A stretch of DNA of 64,000 nucleotides from Ampelocalamus luodianensis (taxonomy: Eukaryota; Streptophyta; Magnoliopsida; Poales; Poaceae): the NCBI GenBank assembly GCA_036346255.1, contig CM070617.1:4629501-4693500 (forward strand), in the 5' to 3' direction. Positions 33,744 through 47,100 of this stretch are shown here, piece after piece. The notes below the pieces were generated by a model. That model ran no database searches and was not told where the DNA came from. It was given only the letters and a program-made list of their open reading frames with translations. The translations under genes were made by a program, and so were the position numbers. Each line of letters opens with the position of its first letter. The first letter of the stretch is position 1.

Positions 33744-35267
33744 CTATCTCTCCTGAACAAGACAAGTTTCTCGATCAAATATAACCCGACAATCCAAATG
33801 ATCAACCAATGAACTGATTGAGAGCAAATTGACTGGAAATGATGGAACATGTAAAACTGATGGTAGTGTAATGGAATGACTGCATTGGACAACACCAACC
33901 CCTTTAATGGGTTGAGATGTTCCATCAGCCGTTTGGATAGTTCCCATGTATGTGGGTGAGAATAGAGTATATGATTTAAATTCATCCAACATACCCGTAA
34001 CATGTGTTGATGCACCCAAATCTATAATCCATTTACCTGGATTTGAGTGAGCCAGATTAGCGGAAGCGCTGGATACAATCACAGTCCTTTCATCTTTGTT
34101 TCCTAAATTTTCAACTCTCTTCTTTAGCTGCCTCAGCTCCTCTAGCTCTACAATCGAGACCTCCACACGTTCAGGTGACTCTTCTCCAGTCATTGCAAAG
34201 TTCGCCTTGTAGCTACTCTTGTCTCCCTTGCTTCCACCTCCTTTCTGTCCACTCTTAACATAGACCTTATTTTTACCCCGATTAAGCTTGCAGGGATGGG
34301 GACAGTTACGGCTCAGGTGACCCGTCTCACCACAATTGAAACAATCTCTTGTTTCAGTTACTGCAAAGGCAAGATGAGTAACTGGCAATGCAGTGTTTGT
34401 CATCACCTTTAATCTAGTCTCTTCTTAAGCGATAGCAGTAATTGCTCCCTCCAGTGTAGGAAGAGTAGGCTGGTGAAAGATAGTAGCTCGCCTTCCATCA
34501 AATCTTGGATTTAGCCCTTTCAGAAATTCAATCACCCGCCTACGCTCAATCCACTTCTTAACAGTGGATATGCAGTCTGCATGAGGCAACTCTAGAGGAT
34601 CGTAGTGATCTAGATCAACCCACAACCGCTGTAATTCAGCAACATACACCATCATGGGGCTCTCCCCCTGTCTCAGATCACTAACTCTCTCCTGTGTCTC
34701 AACCATCAACATCACATTTTCTGCTCCTGAGTACAATTTTGACAGAGTTTTCCATACCTCAGCCGCATTTGAGATGGTCTCGACAGTTGCAGCAATAGTT
34801 GGAGACATCGAACTCAACAGCCACGCCACCACCAGTGAGTTGGTAGTACTCCAAGTTCGCCATTCTGCACCTGTCTTGTCCATCGGTCCAATTGATTCTC
34901 CTTTGACAAAGCTCTCCAGCCCTTTTGTTCTAAGAATCAACAATATCCTCCGTGACCAACTCAAGTAATTTTTCACACCTTCCAAGTTAACATCATTCGA
35001 CATCAATTCTATTTTCTGCACTATCTCAGTATGAGGGACAATTACCCTGCCTGAGGACGATGCCCCACTCATCTTCTCTGTGAGAAGTTGTGCCAACGTC
35101 TCGAGCACCTGCTGCAATCCTTGATTCTCCCCCATAGCTGCGGCACGACCTCGAATAACAGCACTACGCCTGACTCCCCTTGTTCCTACCGAATCAGCCA
35201 AAGCAAGCAGCAGTAGCAAAGAGGCTTTATCAATTGGGGATGCTTCAGCCCGAGACAGTAGTAGCAC
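33744..35267 (-). pseudogene. gag: Copia gag, zinc knuckle and protease
   Basis: ATG at 35267. The gag domain runs to 34425, where one in-frame TAA ends it; the same frame continues at once into the CCHC knuckle (CFNCGETGHLSRNCPH near 34330) and the protease. The protease motif reads WIIDLGASTHVTG (near 34020) with leucine where serine is usual after the aspartate. A second in-frame stop lies at 33744-33746, and the next segment (33695 onward) stays in frame. Thus gag to integrase is one frame broken only by nonsense changes, indicating slow decay rather than rearrangement. The GC-rich leader 35270-35870 between LTR and gag has no kept frame. Confidence 0.9.
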
Positions 35268-35882
35268 AAAGATGCTTTCCAGCTATCATCGTCATCAGTT
35301 TTTTTCCTACCGAATTGCTGTCGAGCCCACACTGCTATTACTTCCTTTAATTCTTCCCTAGTGCTAGTTTTCTATTCAGCGAGCCAAACTCAAGAATCAA
35401 GATGGAGATGCTACTCACTCCTCCCGCTGCCACCGCCGCTCGGATCCCTTCGTGCGCGTTCGCCGCCGCTCTGATCCGACCGGCTTCGCCCTGAGCAACC
35501 GCCTCCCAAGCTGCTCCGCCTGAGCCTCCTCGGATCGTCGCTCCGCCGGACCTGACGCCACCAGATCCCAACACCGCCGCGCAAACAATCGCCACCACTG
35601 AAGCTCACCTCGATCGCGCCTCGGGCCGCGCTGAGCTCGTGCTCCGTGGCTCGCCCTCGAAGTTCGCCTCCGCCGCCGACACCCGCCGCTCGCCCGGACG
35701 CTGCCGATTGGGCCCGCCACCGCCGCAGCCCTTCTGCCTCCACCCGAAGCACGCGTCGCCTCACGGCCTCCCGCGCGCCGCAACGGGATGCCGCCACCCT
35801 GCCTTCGCCTCCACCAGGACCGGGCACCACCGCCAGCACCAGGTGCCGCCACCACAGCGCTAGGGTTAGGGCACAGGTGAGG

Positions 35883-35894
35883 GCTCTGATACCA
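35883..35894 (-). other. Primer-binding site of the copia element
   Basis: TGGTATCAGAGC on the minus strand, directly next to the 5' LTR; complementary to initiator tRNA-Met. Confidence 0.92.
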
Positions 35895-36005
35895 TGTAGT
35901 TTTTTGGTGTATTTTTCTTGTGTATTCACTATTGCTTACTTGGTATATACACACACATTACATGGACCACATGGGCCGGCCAGTATATGGCCCATATACT
36001 CAACA
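35895..36005 (-). repeat. 5' LTR of the copia element
   Basis: 111 bp, pairs with 30622-30731; followed by the target duplication GAAAT. Confidence 0.95.
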
Positions 36006-36010
36006 GAAAT

Positions 36011-37880
36011 CATTGCATGTGGGAAGAAGCTCTCAGATGATATGATATGATATGATATGATATGAAATCTAGTGAGCCCATCAGCCATTCAGACTCCTTG
36101 TTCTTGCCTATATATATTGTTGACCTCCATTACACAGGTAAATGTCAATCTTTAAAAAAAAGACAGGTAAATGTCAGTTGAAGACATGAAGGTTCTGACC
36201 TGTAAATCTCAGCCAACCTTATCAATTTAAGAGAATAGGCAAGTATATGAACTTGCTAAAATTCTAGTACCCAAAGCTTGTCAAAATTACCCCATAACAT
36301 AACCCAACTCCTGTAAAATTACCTTGAAAAAGGCAACTAATTAACCTACTCTCTGAGTGTGCCAGACTCCTAAAAACAATTAATTAGACAGGAGGTGTCG
36401 AAGTTCAATTGTCGTGTATGTTTCCCCTTGCTCTTCCTATCAAATTCAATGTTTTGTCTATAGCAACTTTTCTGTACTATATGCTGCATCTGCATGCATT
36501 CATGGGACATAGTCCGAAGTGTTCATGAATGCATCCATGCATGCGTGTCATTACCAGGCTAATTAACAGCAGTTCAGAAGACTAGAAGAGGTCATCACTG
36601 GCAGGCAGTCTGACGCTCGGTGTGATCAGTACGAAAAAAAGTGCAATGCACGCAACAGAAATTAAGGAGTCGTCCGATGGTAGGCTGGTAGCTAGCTAGA
36701 TATGTGAATGTACACATCAGGTTGTTCAGATCCGGATCCTCTGCTGTGCAAATCACTATATAAACAGTAATCTCAGTCTATGGAAATAGTGCTAGACCGC
36801 AGTGTGTATCATTTTTTTTTATAGTAGGTTTGCACCTCATTTCCATTAAAAGAAAATATAATTATAAAAAGTTAACAAACTAATTAAACTAAATAGGATT
36901 ATACGTTTGGGCTGCACCCACAACTACATATGCATTGCAGTGCGTATCATATACTGTAGAAACAGTGTTACTGTCACTATGATCGGATCCGCTACCGTTC
37001 ATGTACGTACTAGCGACAGAGCAAATTGGGAAAGATTAGAGCGAGAGATGATGAAGCAACGCCATTAAGGAGCAATATATATATGGGGACCCTGACGACG
37101 TACGTACCACTGATGTGTTGGCGCTAGCGGAACAGAGACCCTTACATGGAACAATTTCGCAGAATTAGTACAACTCTGTAATAACAGAGGCTAATAGTAC
37201 AACTTCGCCAGTATTAATTAATTTATGATATAATTCAATGAGGAAAAAGTAAGTTAATATGACACCCCTGTTAGGTAGATGCTTTCACCAAGATTCTTAT
37301 CTGTGATTCGTTATGGTTTCTCACCGGAAGGCAGCACAATTATATACCCCGACCTAGTGACTAAGTTAGTGATTGATTTGGAGGACGAGGATGGGATGGG
37401 ATCATCCAACTTGAGTGTGCTTTGCGTAGGATTTGTTTGTACAAAAACATTTTTCCGAGGGAAAAGAAAACCATGTCGAACTGCTTTTATCCATGAGAAT
37501 TCATTGATGAATTACATCACGAACATCTTTAACCCCTTAATAATCCGTTTCTTCTACCGACGGCAGAACGTGAGAAACTATCATCAACATCCAGAAGAAA
37601 CAACAGAAGGAGAGTCCTAACTAATATTAACTGTAAAATGAGCAACTCCTATCCTCTTCCCCACCTTTCTTTCTGTACGTCCAAGAACTGATTCTTCTGC
37701 TTGAGAGGAAAAGAAATAAGAAAAATCCTTCCTGTCCAAGAATTCCCCAAGTAGGCGTACGCGTCGCATTCCAATCTCCAATTCGACCTGATTCCGATCC
37801 CTTTCAGAGTTGTTTTGTCATTATTTTGTTCTGCGTTTCGTTTCTACTCCCCTACCAAACTTCTACCCGCGCCCCAACCA
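36011..37880. other. Intergenic, no gene recognised
   Basis: Contains a short (ATGAT)n run at about 36037-36065. A 113-codon open frame at 37279-37620 has no recognisable domain and lies upstream of the dehydrogenase gene; I do not call it a gene. Confidence 0.55.
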
Positions 37881-38143
37881 TAAATAACCTCCTCCTCCAC
37901 ACGTACTCCCTCTTCCCATGCACGCCTGCTTCCCTTCGCTTCCTCGCGCATTAAACAAATATCGCGATTAATCAATCCGTCGAGGTGAGATGGTGCCAAG
38001 AATCGTGTGGTTCTTGCATCTTGCCTTGAGCTCTTGGTCTAGTTTAGTTGGTGTACTAGTTCTTGCTCTTGGCGACTAACATTTTCTTTTCTGTTCTGTT
38101 CTTGGACTTGGTTTTTGTTAGTTTAGTTTTGGGAGTTCAGACA
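37879..38143 (+). promoter_or_regulatory. Core promoter and 5' leader of the TIC32-like gene
   Basis: A TATA-like CATAAATAAC lies at about 37880, followed by a C/T-rich initiator area. The leader can be spliced: GAG|GTGAGA at 37985 and TTCAG at 38136-38140 bound a likely 5'-UTR intron ending three bases before the start codon at 38144. Leader introns are common in plant housekeeping genes; this one is inferred from the splice signals only. Confidence 0.5.
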
Positions 38144-41100
38144 ATGGGAATCTTGTCGCTCATCACCGGCAGGCCGGGCCCGAGCGGGTACGGGTCGGCG
38201 TCCACGGCGGAGCAGGTCACCGCCGGCGTCGACGCCAGCCGCCTCACCGTCATCGTCACAGGTAACCACCGGATTGCCCTTTTCTTGTGACGGGCAGTAA
38301 TGCGAACTCATTCCTGCTTAATTGCTCTTGGTTAGATTGGTTCTTTCATGTGCGGCTTCTATAAAAGCGCTGCGTCTTCTGTTATTTGTCTCTGTGTTTC
38401 CCTTTTTGGGTGTGTGATAGGGAGGTGAACTTGGTGGATTCTTTTGGGTGTTTTCTGATGTTCTTTTGTACACCCTGAATTGACTGGCGGTTATGCGTTG
38501 TTGTCATTAGCACAGCAGCATACCAGCATTGCTACTGTATGTCATGTTACAATAATTTGTTCTTTGAAGAGTGACATGAGAACTTGATGTTGCAAGTTTC
38601 AGTAACAAAAAGTCCTTTGATGAATCAAAGTAGTTGACTTTGATGATGGTGCCCTGCTCAAATACTCAGTGTTCTTGGTTAGATTTGTATGCAAGTTTTG
38701 TGAAGATGTTGTGCTTTTTTTTTCCTATGGAAGAGCTATTTTCTTTTTGTGTGTGTATGCTTGGCGGTGGGAAAGGTGGGTTCAGAGCTGGTCAGCTGAA
38801 TTTATGACGGTGTTGTGAATCTTGTGATATCATTTTGTATGTACGGAATTAGCTGCTAACCATGTGTTGTTGTCACTGGTTTTCTTACAGAATTACTAGT
38901 CCTTGTTGATATGTATGTTATGTTTTCTTGTGAACTGTAACTAGCTTCTCCTTGTTATAATGATCTGTTCTTGAAAATTGCAAGTACTGAGACTTTTACA
39001 AATCGAGGTTGTTTTGATGGTGGTTTCCTGATCAATGTTGGTTATATTTCTTGAAGCTTTTGCAAACACATATAGTGGGCTCATGGCTTTTATTTTAAAT
39101 TTTTTTGATGTGGGGAAGTTGGATATTTCTTCTTTTTTATGTGGAATAGGAGGAGAGTATGGAGCTTGGATCTGTGGGGTCTTTTTAGGACAACTGTTTT
39201 ATGTGGCCTTGAATCAGTTGTCAATAGTATGGTGTTGTCTGTTAGTTCTCTTTACAAGCACCAACTGTACCTGCTCTTGTTGAGATGTATCGGCCACATA
39301 TTGGTTCAAAATTGCATGTATCTCAATTCTCACCAATAATCACACCAATACGGTCTTGTACTGTATTTTTAGCAATAACTGCTTCTCCGAGTACATAGGA
39401 AAATTGGGGGCACGAGATGCCGTGGCACCGACAATTCTTCACGTTTGAGTCGTTATCTTGATGAAATCGCAATTTATGAATTGTCAGGAACACCCTTTTC
39501 TTTTATGTTCGCCTCTCCTTTTCTAGCGCAGCATTTCTTACAGTAATGTTGTTCCATGTTGCTCTAAGCTTATCGCAAGAGCAATTAGATCAGACAACGG
39601 CATGATCCTTTCAGTTAGATGGCTATCATCTTTTATCCTTTTCATTGCACTAAACTTTTTTACAAGCTTCGGTGTTCACAATAGGCTGGAAGATTTATTC
39701 TTTTCCTATGATTGGTTGTATAATCGATTTTTTGCATTTATTGAGAATTAAGCCTGGTTAGATAGGAGCTTTTCCTGTAAGTTTTGGACTTCAGGTTTGT
39801 GCTTCCACAAGAGCTTCCTTACGTATGTATGCCGTTCTCCTTGAGATTTATGGTGGATGCTTACTGGAGCAATGCTTCCAGTCACAGTCAATTGCTTCCA
39901 TAATTTCTTTTGAAAGGAGAGTTGCTTTCAAAATCATCCTGTGAAAGTTAAGGTTGATGTGCCGAGTTTTAACAAGGGTCATGGAGTGTTACACTGTTAC
40001 CCTTCATAGTAAAAATATAATGTGACTATTTCTATATGATGGACACTCATTTACTGATGACATTGCAAAATTGAAATAGTTGGTAGGTGTTGTTATTATC
40101 TATGTGTCGTAATGAGAAGACTAGACAGTAAAAAGAGGAGACCATTCGTGCTAGGAAGACGAGGGGGCTTCTAAAAGGGGCTCGGTTATCGTATGTAAGT
40201 GTATTGCTTAAAGAAAAGTCCCTCTTCTGGTTACACGGTGGAGGGGGCTATTTATAGCCTCCTGGCATGACATCTAAATTTACACTTATATCCCTAGAAA
40301 AGTGCTGTGGCCATAGGGGCTGCAGGGACTTTTATGCGCCCTACGCGTAGCCTCCGGTGCACGGTGTGTCTTCATGGACGTGGCCTATTCGGGGAATACA
40401 CCTGGTCCACCGTTCCTGTAGACCCCGCGCCCTCCGCAGAGGTGACCCCTTGAGGTCCTTTGCTGCCTTCTTAGGAGGGTCTTCGGGGTTCCTTCGGAGG
40501 GTCTTCGGAACTACTCCGAAGGGGTCTTCGGGATTACTCCGGAGGGGTCTCCGGGATCCATCGAGGGGTCTTTGGGATCCTTCGAGGGGTCTTCGGGATT
40601 ACTCCGGAGGGATCTCCGGGATCCATCGAGGGGTCTTCGGGATCCTTCGAGGGGTCTTCGAGACACCATCCGAGTAAGCTCTTGGGAGACTTTTCGGGGC
40701 CACCATGCTTCGCTGGGTTGTGGGGCCGGTGGGGCATCCCTGCGACAAGCCCCTCGCGGTCAAGGTCCTGCTTCGCCATGGCTGAAACCGCGTCGTTCTC
40801 CTGGAAGGTCCAGGCACACCGTCCCCTCTGTCGTGGCGAAGCTTGTTGCTTGCGAAGGGTCTTCCCGCCCGCGGGCGTTGTTCGCTGCAGGACGCCTGGG
40901 GCGTCGTGCGCGTTAATGGTGCTAGTATGTGGTGCATGATGACGGCGGCTGGGGCCGCCGTGCGCCATAATTATAATGGGGGCGCCGCGCAGCGTAATGG
41001 TGCTTGGGGCACTGTGTGTCGTAATGACGCGCCATAATGATGCTGTAGCCCGTACAGTGCCTCCTCGTACTGCTCGCCCCGTGTCTGGGTGACGTGTGGC

Positions 41101-44100
41101 GTCTGTTGGGCTGCCTCAGACTGCTATAAGTAGCCCCCCCTCCTTTTAGCCTATTCTTTGGGTATTTTCTCCACTCTCTTGACTTGTGCACGTTTTGCCA
41201 CGCCTGGTGTCCCAAACATGACGAGGCGAGGCAAAGAGGTTGCGGGGGAGACGTCCTATACAAGTGACCTCGGGAGGTCTATGGTGACGGAGTCAGTACT
41301 CTGAATGCTTGTCGAAGAGGGCGAGCTGGAGAGTCTAGCGAAGGTTCGCGTTCCTGGTACGGAGGTGCCGTCGCCTCGGGCGGATGAGGCGGTTGTTTTC
41401 GTGGCGTTCTTCGATGCCGGGCTGCGAATCCCGTGCGTGGACCTGGTGAAGGATGTTCTTCAGCTCTACGGTGTGGAGTTGGCACAGTTGACGCCGAACT
41501 CGGTCGTTAAGCTGGGAGTCTTCGAATGGATGCTTCGAGCGACCGGAGCTGCTGGTGAGGGCCGCGTTTTCGCCTTTTTGCACGACGCCCGCTGCCAACC
41601 AAAGAAGAACAGCAACGGCGATACGCTGAACTTCGACAGCATCAACTTTCAGCCGAAGTCGCGGTGCCAGATGTATCTGCCTGCTCCGGCTGCGCTGAAC
41701 CGCTGGGAGACGGCTTGGACGTGGAGGTGGTTCTACCACACCTCCGTCTTGGAGGATGGGCTGCGATCTCGAGGTGGGCTGATACAGCCCATTGCCAGCC
41801 CCGACATGGAACTCACCGTGCGGGAGGAAGCTGATCTGCACCTCCTTCTGGACGCGACAAGGCGCTTTTCCACGCACGACTTGGTGGAGGAGTTTTGTGC
41901 CTTCGGCATCTGGCCGTTGGCCCGGGACTGGAGCGTTGAACGGGGCTCCTCAGGTTTCGGGTACCCCATTCTTACTGTGAGGGGGCACGAAGGTATGACT
42001 CTTGGCCCGGCGCTTCTTATTCGTGTGGATTTTGAACTCCCTCTTTTTTTTTATGGGTTGCAGTCGTGTCCATTGCCGAAGTGAGCCGTACGACGGAAAT
42101 GCTTCTTGGCCCGTACACGGGCGAGGAGCACTCGAGGCGCAGTCTGGTTGTGTGGGAGGGGCGGTTGAATCGGGTGTACCCTGCCTCGGTTCGCCTCTCC
42201 GAACGTCCCGATCCGGATGGTAAGAAGAAGAAACGCGCCCGACCGGCAGAGGTTGAGGGGGCCGGGCTGATTTTGGTGGCCCCTCTGTGTGTTGCTGGAC
42301 CCTGCGACGTTGGTGCGGCCTCGCACAATGCAGTGGACTTGGGGCACATGTCGAAGAGACCGGCGGCGGATCCTTCAGACCGGACGGAGGTCTCGGGGTG
42401 TAACATCCCTAATTTGCAAGTTTTTGAGGTTTTCAAAAGTTTTAAAAGCAGGCACTTGGTTTAAGTTGCAAACAGCTTAAATTAAAATTTAGAAATCAAA
42501 AACCCTTTAAATTGAAATAATCCAACTTCAATAAAAATAAAAATTTAGTTTATTGGAGTTTCCAGGGTTTTATTTGGATGTTAAGCCTTTATTGCATTTT
42601 CTGGATTTTAATTTGGCTTTTCCTTTTTGTTTGAAGCCAAAATCTATTTTGTTTGCAAAATTAAAAACTAAAGTATAGCTAAAAGTATTTTTATTAAGTT
42701 CCATATAATTCAAGGATCTTTTGTGAATTTTCCTAGAATTTTTGGACTGCTGTAGCTATTTTCTAAAAAGTCTTTTTGCTTTTCGGGATTTCTTTAATCG
42801 GAAATCTTTTGAAAATTCTTTTCGGCTCGTGGGCCGAATTCCGCTCTCGGCCCACTTCCCTGGCCCACTTCGCCACGCCGCTATCGCCCGCTCGCCTCAC
42901 CGCGCCTCCTCTCGCACCGTCCGATCGAATCGGACGGCATCCCCGCACCCGCGCCTCCACTCTCCCACCGTCCGACGAAATCGGACGGCCTCGCTCGTCG
43001 TCCTCCTCCGGACCCCTTTCTTCCTCGCGCGCGTGTGCGCGCGCGCGCGCGATTCTGCGCCGCGCCTCCGTCCCTCCTCGCCCTATCGCCATCCTCGGCG
43101 ACGCGCGACGAGTGCGGCGTGCGCCACCGCACTCATTGCCGCCCGTCCCGTCCTGTCCCCTTTTTCCCCTGTTTTCCGCCGCCGCCATTGATGGCCGAAG
43201 CCACCTCCTCGCCGCTCTCCTCCTCCGGGGCCCCCGAGGCCTATTTAAAGCACGCACCGGGATCGCCTCCCTCTCCTCTCTCTTTCCCCTCTTCTCTCCC
43301 GCCCTCTCCCGCTCTCCTCCGGCCTCAATTGCCGTTCTTCGCCGCCGGCCACCGAAGGTCGCCGCCGCCTCTAGCGCCGCCTCCGAGCATCCTCCGCCGC
43401 CTCCGACCTCACCTCCGGCATCGCACGACCGTCGCCTCTGTCTTGCGCACCTCCCCGCTCTCTGGAGCCCACCGGAGCACCGTCGCCGTCGAAGCCCTCT
43501 CCCCGCCGCCGCCTTCTTCTTCGTCGCCGGTCGCCTCCTCACGTGACGTCGTCAAGAAGGTGAGCATCGAGCTCACCGCGAGCTCCTCTTCACGCTGGTG
43601 CCCTCGCCGCCGGCCGTCGTCCAGCCAATCGCCGGCGACCTTCGGGCCCTGAGCGCCGCCGGCTCGGGTACCGACGTGGCCTCCACCTGGCGCCACGTAC
43701 GCGCCACCTCAGCGCCTGGAGCCCGCGTGGCTACCACCTCCGCAGCCGCGTGTGCGCACGCGTGGGCACTGGCGTGGCCGAGCCACGTGGCGCCCAGTCA
43801 GCGCCACCGAGGTGCCCCGTCACCCTTTTCGCCCACATGGCAGCTACGTGGCTGCTGACGTGGTATTTCCTTTGATTTCCTATTGAAAAATAATTCGGCC
43901 GGAAATTAAAATCCCCTCGCTGACGTCAGCTAGCGCTATAATGCGAATTTCCTTTGGAAAAATAAATCAGAAAATGAGGAAAATCCAAATTTTCTTCTAT
44001 TTATGTGTTTTCCAAACTTCGGAAGGCCATAACTTCTTCGTTCGAACTCCGATTCGAGTGATTCAAATTTCTAAAATCCCCCTCTTGCTGTTAGTGCTAA

Positions 44101-47100
44101 TTTGGTATTTATTTGGAATTTATTCGGAGTTATTTTAATTATTTTGCTCTTTCCGCACGTATAGAAACCGGCTTTTCGGAAGATTTCTCGGACCCGACGA
44201 CCGAAGCTCCTCAACTCTTCATCGAAGGCAAGTCATAGACCTTTGATCATATTGAACCCATCTTTATAAAACTATATTGTTTTATTGATACATGCATTTC
44301 TATTTTATATTAAATTGTTTCGGGAGTAGATAATTGCCTAATTGACGTATACCTTCTTGATAAATTGCAAACGACATGTATCCTTGAATGACATGAACCC
44401 TTGGACACCATAAGATGGTTTATACTAGTTGGACATTGATAAATTACCAACACGGGTATCGTATTATGCTTAGCCATGCTATAGTTGTACGTTGGGACTC
44501 ATGATCACATGCTCATATGAATAAACATGATTAATGGAATTATGGAATTGTGGCGCGGCCACCTTGTTAAAAGATGTTGTGCCAAGGCTAGGTGGTCTTT
44601 GGCCGGGTTGAACCGAAAATGTTTTATGCTCGGGCGAGTGGACGGTGGTAAGTGTGGGTGGCGTAACGCAAATTGGGATGTGGATTAGTCTCGCCTGAGC
44701 AGCCAACTAAGGACTTAACCTTGAACCATTGATCTGGGTCATATCGTGCAACCACATGTCCAGGATGGGGTGGACCTGGCCAACTAATTAGCAATGCTTT
44801 GAGTCGGTTCTATTTTGGGTTGAGAACGGCGCAAGAGGGGGCATGAATCTGGCGGGGGATAGACCCGTTAGAAGCGAATCCTTAGCGAGCAGAACCGAGT
44901 CAAAACAGAATTTTGTAAAGGCCTTGTCACGTGCTCTAGACTGCTTACCTAAGGTAGTGAGCGGTGATATCGACGGATGCCAAACAAACTAGAGAAGTCG
45001 TGTCTTGTGGGTAAAGCTGTACAACCTCTGCAGAGTGTATAAAAACTATTCGAATAGCCGTGTCCCCGGTTATGGACATGCCCGGTGATTTCACGCAAGG
45101 GGTAGATGTTTTCTTTAAAATGGTGGAATCAATGGTTTGGATGGAAATGTTGGGTTGATCTCTTGTTGTTTCAAAGAACTGAATTACTTATGTACTAATC
45201 TTTTAAATAGTGCTTTCAATCTACTTACTGTATTTACTGTAAATGCTGCTTTCTGCAAATTAAACATAAAGTTATCCTTGTCAAGCCTAGCATGAATAAT
45301 AATTGCATACATTTCCCTATGACTTGCTGAGTACATTCAAAGTACTCACGGCTTGCGCCCTGTGTGATAAATCTCCACAGAAGAACCAGGGAATTCAGAG
45401 TACTATGAAGAGGAGTATCCTGAAGACTTTGCGAACTAGGTCGCGTCCCCCACTCGATTGCCTGTGGGCATGTCGTGTGGCCACCACGAGATATTATGTT
45501 TCCGCTGCAAGTTGTCTTTTGTTGCTAAGCCCTGCGTGGCGTACTCTGTAAGACTTGACCATAAGGTCCCTTTTGCTACCTAATAATATTAATTTATCCG
45601 CTTCATCGTTATTTTGTTGTATAGTTGTGATTACACCAATGTTGTAACTGTGCGAGCTAGCTACTGATCTGGGACTAGTTCAGAATGCACAGAGAGTCCT
45701 GGGGTTGTATACCTGGGGTCCCGACACGGGGTCGGCTTCGAATGTTGACCCATCCGATCCGCACGGTGCTTCAAGTGCGAGGGAGAGTCCCGTCGTGTTG
45801 GTCGAGCGAACCGCATCGCAAGTGCAACGGGCGGTCGACTCGTTTGACGTGGTAGGACTTGACACTGACGAGTCCTCCGACAAGAGCACCCCCTCGAATG
45901 TTTATGGGGGCCAAGATATTGCGCTGGAGGTGCCACTGACCCCGTGGGTGCCGCACGGTAAGCTCTTGCCTCCACGGACCGCCTGGCTTTCGTTTTGCTT
46001 TCTGCTGACGCTGTTGAAGGTTTCTGTTTCGTAGTAGATGATGTTGCGCGGGAGGACGGAGCCGATGATGGTGGCTCTGGCCCAGCCACTTCTGGAGATG
46101 GGCGCTCGCCGGAGCATGCCCCTGGTGGGGGTCCGGGCACCGTGGACTTGGGACCTATGTGCCGCGCCGACTTCCGGATCAGCGAAGGCGCTTCGCAAGT
46201 TTGCGGGGCGGTGGCTGACTTCGCTTCGCCACCTTTGCTTCGGGAGCTTTTCGTACGAATGCCCTTGACTGACATGCTTCGGGGCATCGAGGCGAATGCC
46301 GTGAAGGTGTGTGTTTTTTAAGACGCTTCACTAACCAATCTTGTTCGTGCAGACCGTAATGTTAGCGTGAGCCCTCAATGATGACATTGCATCAAGCTTT
46401 GCTGAGATCCAGAAGCAAGTGGAGGATGAGAACGCTCGGAACCAAGTGCTCAGCGGCGAGCGTGACGCTCTGGCTCTTAGGGTGCAAGCCCTAGAGGAGC
46501 GAATTGGGGTCCTACAGGGCGAAAAGGCGGTGCTCGAAGAGGAGGTTCGTACCGAACGTGAACTGTCAACCTCCATTGGGCTCGCTGCTTGGCAAGCCAT
46601 GGAGGTCATCGAGGGGGTCATCTCGCAACTTGGCGTTATTCCGCCCGCGAGGTGCCATCGCCCGTCGGAGATGGACATCACATTCGGACGCCTTCGGCGC
46701 ACTGGAGAAGTGTGCCTCCCGACCGCCCGCGCATACGGCGATCACTGCGCGAAGGCTGCGTGGTCCGCGGCCCTCGCTTCGCTCGACAAGGCTGGTTGCG
46801 CCCACATAGATGGTCTTGTGGCCCGGTCTGTCGCGGTGGCCACTACGGACGAGGTTATCGCTGCATGGAACCGTACCAGGAAGGCCGGTAGGGTCCTTCT
46901 GCAAGACTACTGGGCCCCGCACGACCACAATGATGCGACGGAGTCGTTTCGGGCTGCGCAGGTGCAGCAGGAGAAGGGGAAGGCCGCGAAGAGGACATTG
47001 GCGGAGGATGCGAGGGCTGACAAGCGGGGGTCCACCCAACACGATAAGGTGTGACCCCCCTGCTTGCTTGATGAACTCTCTTGTTTTTTAGGTCGTAGCC

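Larger units (their letters stand above)
30622..36005 (-). mobile_element. Ty1/copia LTR retrotransposon, complete but dead
   Basis: Bounded by 110/111-bp LTRs and a perfect 5-bp target duplication GAAAT (30617-30621 and 36006-36010). Minus orientation follows from PBS (35894-35883) and purine tract (30742-30732). Gene order on the minus strand is gag, zinc knuckle, protease, integrase, RT, RNase H, which defines copia. The two LTRs differ by four substitutions and two small indels over 110 bp, implying considerable age. Unusually short LTRs; clade not assigned. Confidence 0.95.

Noticed and set aside
35411..35954. 172- and 179-codon minus-strand frames
   Set aside because: GC-rich leader of the copia element, overlapping frames without domains, partly inside the LTR.
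37279..37620. 113-codon frame upstream of the dehydrogenase gene
   Set aside because: No domain, no clear promoter or splice context.
42763..43652. Long overlapping frames of 205-259 codons on both strands
   Set aside because: All fall in the GC-rich zone of the solo LTR, with no domain.
42399..45726. Possible complete nested element
   Set aside because: No primer site, purine tract or second LTR inside; a single target duplication brackets one LTR.
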